Origin: Oscarella lobularis
Lineage: Eukaryota; Porifera; Homoscleromorpha; Homosclerophorida; Oscarellidae
NCBI RefSeq assembly: GCF_947507565.1
Contig: NC_089178.1
Coordinates: forward strand, 1,116,001-1,180,000
DNA length: 64,000 nt
Direction of reading: 5' to 3'
Shown piece by piece: positions 57,289 to 64,000 of the stretch. The notes beneath the pieces are model-generated. The model did no database searches and was not told the origin of the DNA. It worked only from the letters and a program-made list of their open reading frames with translations. How positions within the stretch are numbered: position 1 is the first letter of the stretch; every line of letters starts with the position of its first letter. Position numbers and translations under genes: made by a program.

Positions 57289-58192
57289 CTATCTTGGTGC
57301 CAGTAAACTGGCGCATAACCCCAGTCCAACGGTTCCCAACAAAAAGACATCACTGATCCCAAAAGAGACTCTTTTCTCGCTGCTGCTCTCTTTCAAATCC
57401 TTTCTCTTTCGCTTGGCGTAGGTGACGAAAGTTTCCTACAATGAAACCAAAGCAAGATGACGGGCGTGATCCAGCGCGAAATGCCTAATTATAAACAGAT
57501 GACTAATGGGGGCACGGGGTCGGGGACTCCCACGAGCAAATTAATCCTCTACGTAAAAATGTTAGGGAAACTAACACAAATGTATTATGACTTACCCATC
57601 CTCCCGAATGAGCGATCCACTCTTCCAAATTCGTTTCTACGAAGCGCGCGAGCCATCGACTCACGCGCGCCACCGCCTCCCGCATTCCTTTCTCGGCGAG
57701 ACTGACAGCAAAAGCGCGAGCGAATGCAAACAGCGCCGCAATTCGTCCCCAATTCGTTCCCGTCCCAAACAACTCCGAAGCGACGCCGGAAAAGGCCGCG
57801 TAGGCCGCGTCGTTGCTGACGCCGCAGCGAATTCGCGCGCACATATCGTCGAACTTCTCGCGGTAGCGATTTTCCACGTCGTCGGCAATAGCTGCGAGAT
57901 GATGGGCCACTTCGCTCGGCTGCGCCGACGACAGGCCAGTGGGAATGTACAACCGTCTCTCCTCGCCGGATGGAAAGTGTTCCAACAAGCGGCGATAGAT
58001 GCAATAGTTTGCCAGATTCTGAACGACGCTGCCTCTTCTCGCGGCAAGCGGACTCGCTTTTCGGTACGGTCCACGATGAAGACGCTTGGACGAAAGCGGA
58101 GAGTGGCGCACCTCCAATGCCATGCCGCGTTGCCACCAACTGAGAGCTTCACGTGCGAACGGCGCCGCGAAAGTATGTCGGTCTTCTGTCAT
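57289..58192 (-). CDS. BAK-like Bcl-2 family protein
   Basis: Exon 1 runs 58192-57596 and exon 2 57435-57289, giving 247 residues; the true ATG (MTEDRHTF) is at 58192. BH3 is VAHHLAAIADDVENRYREKF, aligning gap-free with BAK (L-A-x-I-G-D-D-I-x-x-R-Y-x-x-x-F) with the key Asp kept and Gly replaced by Ala. BH1 is GTNWGRIAALFAFARAFAV and BH2 is WIAHSGGW, again followed immediately by the intron (donor GTAAGT). The second exon gives a basic stretch (YAKRKRKDLKESSSEKR) and a hydrophobic tail (VFLLGTVGLGLCASLLAPR) fitting a mitochondrial tail anchor. It is a tandem paralogue of the gene at 55551-56252. By motif it is the better pro-apoptotic effector candidate of the two. Confidence 0.92.
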
Positions 58193-58447
58193 GTGCAAAT
58201 CTTGTAATTGTGTTTTGCGATGGCGTCATGCGCAGCTTCTAACTTTGCCATCGCAGCAAATTCTGTGATTAGCTGGAGAGAAAAAAAGCATGTGATATCC
58301 ATCGGAATACCCATGAAAATGTAACTTTTCTGAAAAAGTTAGTCGACCACGTACGAGTAGGAGGATCTCCGGGATTCTGGGTCACGCGCTCTTGTGTACT
58401 CACGAAGAGATCTTCCGGTGCTCGTCGAGTCTCCCTTTGAGTTTCCG

Positions 58448-58919
58448 ATGCGCCTGCAGTTGTTTGTGCACGGCCGAAGTGCCGCGTGCAAGAAAACTGA
58501 TTTCAGCCTACAATTTCAAGACGCATCCATCGACTGGACCCTGCTCGTTGCATCAATCAAGCGCCAGCTCATTCAGAACCTACGTCTGCAGAAAGACGAT
58601 TTTCTTGCATTCCAATACGTCGATGACGAAGGCGACACAGTGACGGTAAGAAATCCCAGAGAGCTCAATTATAGAACGGTAGGCGTGACGCCCAATAGAT
58701 CAACAGCGATTTGGAATGGAGAGAAGCGTTGCGAGTGAACGGCGAAGAGCAGATGGGCTCTCTCGTTATGCACTTGGAAGCTCGCTGCAAGGTGCAAATA
58801 TCATAATGACATACTATGATGATACCTGTTTTATCGTGGGTACATTTTTTTCTCAGGGAGCTACGGAATTGACCGGCAGGCAAGCGAAGAAGTCTCATGT
58901 GCTGCAGCAGAAAAATTAA
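58448..58919 (+). CDS. PB1-domain protein
   Basis: PB1 domains form head-to-tail complexes in signalling and autophagy adaptors. Start at 58448 (MRLQLFVHGRSAACKK). Exons 58448-58645, 58699-58791 and 58857-58919 give 117 residues in the simplest model. The acidic OPCA motif is clear: FQYVDDEGDTVTINSDLEWR, then EAL, with phase-0 splicing right inside it. After the PB1 domain only about 20 residues ([18 protein letters not shown]) remain before a stop. The GH116 gene begins at once, overlapping the last exon in another frame. Either this is a short free-standing PB1 protein, or the third exon is read in another frame ([20 protein letters not shown]) to make a PB1-GH116 fusion. I saw no splice donor that makes the fusion frame work. 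Confidence 0.6.
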
Positions 58920-61900
58920 AGAGGGTCGTCTTAGGTCCTCTTGCTGTTCAAGCTCTCGGTCTATGTCAAGTTGCTGTTCCTCGGATTTTCAGAGGCCGTT
59001 GCAAGAGGACACTGTTCTCTACGATAAAGTCGCTCCTCGTGAAATGTAAGAGGTCAAGTCAATTGGTCATGTGCTTCATAATGTCCATTGAAGTGTCAAT
59101 CCAACGGCCGATCAATACAAGTATTCGGGCGACGCTCTAATGGCCGTGACGCTGCCACTCGGCGCTTTGGGTAAAAAATTAAACTTTTTTCATCCTTTGC
59201 ACTAATATTTATATAGGAGGAGGATCTATCGCTATTGCTGGTGACGGAGGACTTCGTCAATGGCAAGTCTGCAATCGAGTCTCTCACGATGCGCACGTGC
59301 CGGATTCATTTTTTGCCATCCGGTAAAGTCAGTTAGGACGCATATAGGGGGACCAAAAGAATTATGAAGTACAATAGAGTCGGAAGTGGAACGTCGGCTA
59401 CTTCGGCTGTCCTCATGTCTCCAGCTTTATACAACAAATCGGGTTTTCAGCCAGCGAATATTGTGACCGATCACGGTATATAAGTGTTTGAGTTTAGCAT
59501 TATTTATTGTCGTCTAAACGTCGGTGTCTAGTTATTCCTCAAGCCTCAAAAGATCTACTCACTGCTCTGCCTGGAATTCAAACAATTGATATAACCGCCA
59601 AATTTCCCATCGTCGAAAGTTAGTAGAAGACTCAATGAGCTGTACGTGTTTATATTGTTTTAACGAGCAGTTGACTACACGTCCCCGGGCTTGCCTGTTC
59701 AGATTCACACGGAAGCGTTCAGTCCCTGCACTCCTTTGGATTCGAAGAATAGTGCGTTGCCGGTGATCATCTTCAATTACACGGTCACCAATCCATCGAC
59801 GTCTACAGTTGAAGTATACCGGTGTTGTAGAGAGACAAGCCTTTCTGTAAAACACTTCGTATTTGCGTCAGGTGTCTCTGCTTGGTTCACTGCAGAATAT
59901 AGCAGGGTGGGACGGACATTCGCCAATTACTACTGAAGGTATTGATTTATAATTTCCAAATTTCTGCCGCAAGCTTTACTTATGATCTAAATAGTTGCAA
60001 ACGGAGCCTACGGTGGCAATACCAACACCGTTTTACCAAAAACGTATGAAGGGACTTTTGTACGTTCAAAGTTCATTGTTGCTTGTTTAGTACTGGCTAT
60101 ACAGCGTTGGATATGATGAATCCAGCGTTGCCCGCGACGGCCGAAATGAACGGTCACGTTTCCTTAGCAGGTAGATATGTTTCCGTCTGCACTGACATGC
60201 CAGATGTTAATTTTGTTTCAAGTTCTAACGGCCACCGGTGATGTGGTTGGCGTGACTCCTCAGTACGACGCTGTCAAAGACATGTGGACTCCGTTCGCTC
60301 AGACGGGAAAGCTTGGTCCTGGATCAACTGGACCCTCACCAGTACTCTGCAAACTAAAAACATGAACACAATTTCTACTAGAATTTCCTTAGGCTGGAAA
60401 GACTTGGAATGGCGCCCTTTCGCTGACAAGAGCAATAGGGCCCAAGCAAGCTCAGGTAAGTGTATCTCAATTTTTAGCATGCACAATCAGAGAATAGCTC
60501 GTGCTCTGCCCTCAATAGACTTTCACGTTTCTCTTGGCTTGGCATTATCCGCACAGGTCAGTATAAAACACCATCAGGTACTTACTGTATAGTACATATA
60601 TTTCTGTGTTTAGATATGTCAATTGGTCTCAGGCGGGTTTTGGAATTAAGGACACAACAACTCAATTCTACTTGGGAAACCAGTACGCGACTTTTTGGCC
60701 AGCTATTCAAAACGTAGAGTGAAGAAGTGCACCATCAGAATTTAACCATTTTTTCCAAAAGGTTCTTGATTACACTGTAGCCAATATGGCTATGTTGACG
60801 CAGAAAACGAGAGCCTTTCGAGACGCAATGTTCAATTCCACGCTGCCGTGGCAACTGATTGATAGTGCCGCCGGACGCGTGTCTGTTCTCAAATCTCCCA
60901 CGTCTATGTGGCACGGTGACGGAAATTTCTACGCTTTTGAAGGTTCTGGTAATGGTACCGGTAAGTCTGACAGAAAGGTCAGCGCACTTTAGCGATTTTT
61001 GTTGCGATCTGTAAAGGTTGTTGTCCTCTCAATTGCACCCATGTGTGGAACTACGAATTCGCTTTGTCAAGGTAGAGTCTTTGCTAAGCAAAGTCGGCAT
61101 TTACTAGCGGAAACGTTTCCTAGACTGTGGCCTGATCTGGAAAGATCAATGAGATCAGTGGACTTGCAAGAGCAACTCTCTCCCAATGCCATCATTCCGA
61201 GGTGTGCTGTTGTACGGGCCAGTTACTATGGCTAGATGATATACTTTGACTCTCCCAGTCGAACTACCGTTCCTTTGGAACTACGGCGGCAATGGTCATT
61301 TTGGCCTGATTATACGACCGTCAACCAGGCATCTACGGCAATATGCGTAGATGGAGAAATCGGAACTGTCTACAAAACCTACCGAGAAGTATGTCTTAAT
61401 TAATAACCTTGTATTGCTTTTATCCTCACATGAAATCTTGTTTTTTTAGGTTTTGCAAGGCGCGCCAAAGGCCTGGTTTGATCAGCAGTGGCATCAAGTG
61501 AAAAAGGTGATGCAGCGTTGGATGACTGAGCTGGACGACGGAACTGGTTTGTAGAAATAGAACCGCGTTGGTACATAATTAGAAACAAAGCAAATTAAGG
61601 TGTGATTCGAGGGCCTCAGCCCAACACGTACGACTGTACATTGTACGGAGTGAATACCTTTTTGGGAACGCAGTATCTGTGCGCATTGAGGTAAATGCTA
61701 ATTGACTGCACAACGTAGGTATCAAAATAATATTTGAATATAGGGCTGCAGAGGAAATGGCCAAACTTCAGGGAGACACAGTATCTTCGCTATTTTTGTT
61801 GTGCATTACACTGACAAGAAATTTTGTTTCTAAGGCGTCGGCTTCTGCTTACCACGCGCGATTTGCAACGGGGGCCGCGACGCTTGATAAGCTGTGCTTT

Positions 61901-63150
61901 ACGAACGGAAAGTACTATACTCAAGTCATTGACCCAGCTCACAACGTCGACATCATGGGAGATGGTACAACTTTTATTAGACAGTGAGTGAATCCTAACG
62001 GAAATTGACCCTACCCTTAAAAGGCACTCATGCTGACGCTTTGATGGGCTGGTGGTGGGCTCGCGCGTTGAACTTGGGAGACATTTTGCCAATTGACCAC
62101 GTGAAGTCGTCCTTGCAGGCAACGTTTACTCAAAATCACGTCACAGCTTTTGATCCGAGTAAGTGTTCCACTGCGATTAAGCACGTGTATCGCATTCAGC
62201 TTCTTCATCTCGCAGACTTGCAACATCCTCGCAAATTTTTTGACCAACGCGACGCTGGCCTGTTCATTGAACGATGGCCCGACGGAAAAGTGCCTACGAA
62301 TGCTGTTCTCTATTCATCAGAGGTACTTAGCTAATGAGCTTAATTAATTAAAAGTATAGACGTTTGTACGTGCAATGCTAGGGGGCATGGACTGGTCTGG
62401 AATATCCGTTTGCTGCTCAGTGTTTGTATGCTGGTCTGAACGATATTTTTCTTCAAGGTCAGTACATTATCAAATCGATTTTTAGACTGTCTCTATAATT
62501 TTACTTACAGTTCTCACCGAGGCTCGAGCTAAGTATGACGGAACCAGACGCAGCCCTTGGAACGAAATTGAATGTGGTGATCACTATTCAAGACCCATGG
62601 CTGCTTTTCTGTTCTTTGAAGCTGCTTCAGGAATGGTATGTAGCCATGCATCGAATAAATAGAATTACGCACAATTAATTAATTATTTTTTGTAGACGTG
62701 GAGCTTTGTACCTGTTCCCAACTCGAAAGCCATTGCAGTCAATTTGTCGTTTGCACCTCGCTTGGCATTTACCAAGTACCAAGGATTTTTCATTTTGGCC
62801 ACTTGCTATGGCCAGTACCTGCAAACTGGAGATGCAAACCTGGCCAAGGGAAGCGCTCAGGCAAGACTTTCGTTTTTGCTTTGCTATTTATATTCAACTG
62901 CAATGTTCTCTAGATTATACTAACTGATGGACAACTTGTGTTGAACCAACTTCAGCTTCAATCAACTGCTGCTACTGCTACTGCTACCGTTGCTAGCAAA
63001 CCAGTCGCAGCAAAGGCTTCTCAAGTACCGGATCATATACCTAAATCTAGTTGTTAATTGTGCGTTTAGAGTGGAGGATTACTGACTCTTGCGTTTTCAG
63101 CTCCGGTGACGCTTTCTGCTGGTCAGGCAATCGTCATCACAATTGGATGA
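58897..63150 (+). CDS. GH116 family beta-glucosidase/glucosylceramidase-like enzyme
   Basis: GH116 includes GBA2 and archaeal/bacterial beta-glucosidases. A continuous frame from ATG 58897 ([10 protein letters not shown], Cys/Ser-rich) runs to 59045, then many short exons follow. The N-terminal GH116 domain has [37 protein letters not shown] and [18 protein letters not shown]. The catalytic (alpha/alpha)6 part has [51 protein letters not shown] and [12 protein letters not shown]. By alignment with GBA2 the Glu of FYAFEG is the likely nucleophile and the Asp of NTYDCTLYG the likely acid/base. It ends with a beta-sandwich tail ([15 protein letters not shown] 63148-63150). There is no signal peptide, so it is probably cytosolic unless the N-terminal Cys residues are lipidated. 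The true 5' end is uncertain (see the PB1 gene). Confidence 0.85.
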
Positions 63151-63347
63151 TAAGTGTGACATGACGTGATTTTTTTGCTGCTAAGCTGTCCTCTCTTTGC
63201 TGACTTCAGTGCACGGAAGCATATATACAGGAAGCGCCGAATCATCACATGGTCTAATCATGGCCTAATCAAAAACCGCCTCTTACGGGGTCTCAAATAA
63301 ACACACGCCCTTCGCAGTGCGCCTGCGCGCTCTTCGTGGAAGAAAAA
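63151..63347 (+). promoter_or_regulatory. p38 MAPK upstream region
   Basis: 197 bp between the GH116 stop and the MAPK start, the only room for the GH116 3' end and the MAPK promoter. A GC-rich patch (gcgcctgcgcgctcttcg) precedes the ATG and resembles an NRF1-type GCGC element; this is pattern only. Confidence 0.35.

Positions 63348-64000
<653 letters not shown>

Overview
The window is eukaryotic nuclear DNA from an early-branching animal, most likely a sponge; a homoscleromorph such as Oscarella is my best guess, and the species is not proven. Metazoan gene content supports this: KLHL18, an IRBIT-type AHCYL with its serine-rich N-terminus, ANKRD26, Spindly, Bcl-2 family genes, p38 MAPK, and a secreted follistatin/Kazal-Ig protein. 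The genome is very compact, with introns mostly about 45-70 bp, several head-to-head gene pairs with under 100 bp between start codons, and no transposon ORFs that I recognise.

Layout. 1-8.8 kb (minus): a giant secreted or cell-surface protein built from DUF11-like repeats, running off the left edge. 9.0-13.5 kb: housekeeping genes CDC26 (minus) / SNRPF (plus), then MCM10 (minus) / CRCP-RPC9 (plus). 13.5-15.7 kb: a C12orf56 homologue (minus). 15.8-19.9 kb: a secretory-pathway glycosyltransferase with a CBM-like N-terminus, a GT49 (LARGE/B4GAT1-type) domain and a second GT-A-like domain (minus). 20.8-29.75 kb: a giant secreted protein with follistatin/Kazal and Ig-like modules followed by about 2,300 residues of pentapeptide repeats in which nearly every pentapeptide is an N-glycosylation sequon (minus). 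It contains an indel-free 390-bp tandem array and is bracketed by duplicated pieces of the neighbouring glycosyltransferase's first exon. 30.6-36.6 kb: UBE2K (minus) / LDAH (plus), then SPDL1 and KLHL18 (plus). 36.7-41.8 kb: AHCYL/IRBIT (minus) / PES1 (plus). 42.1-45.4 kb: a transmembrane mucin with four somatomedin-B-like modules (minus). 45.7-55.3 kb: ANKRD26 (plus). 55.5-58.2 kb: two Bcl-2 family genes (minus) flanking a plus-strand exon that encodes a near-perfect BH3 motif. 58.4-63.2 kb: a PB1-domain protein followed by, or fused to, a GH116 beta-glucosidase (plus). 63.3-64 kb: the start of a p38 MAPK gene (plus).

Most interesting points: (i) the hyper-sequon pentapeptide rod, which could be a long glycan-coated beta-helix, sitting next to a multidomain glycosyltransferase; (ii) a local apoptosis cluster with one BAK-like gene, one paralogue whose BH3 aspartate is replaced by arginine, and a candidate BH3-only gene; (iii) at least five GC-AG introns with similar donors, several fixed by conserved protein sequence; (iv) a possible CaaX ending on Spindly. 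Exon boundaries were placed by eye from splice signals and protein conservation. Genes given as one span contain introns.
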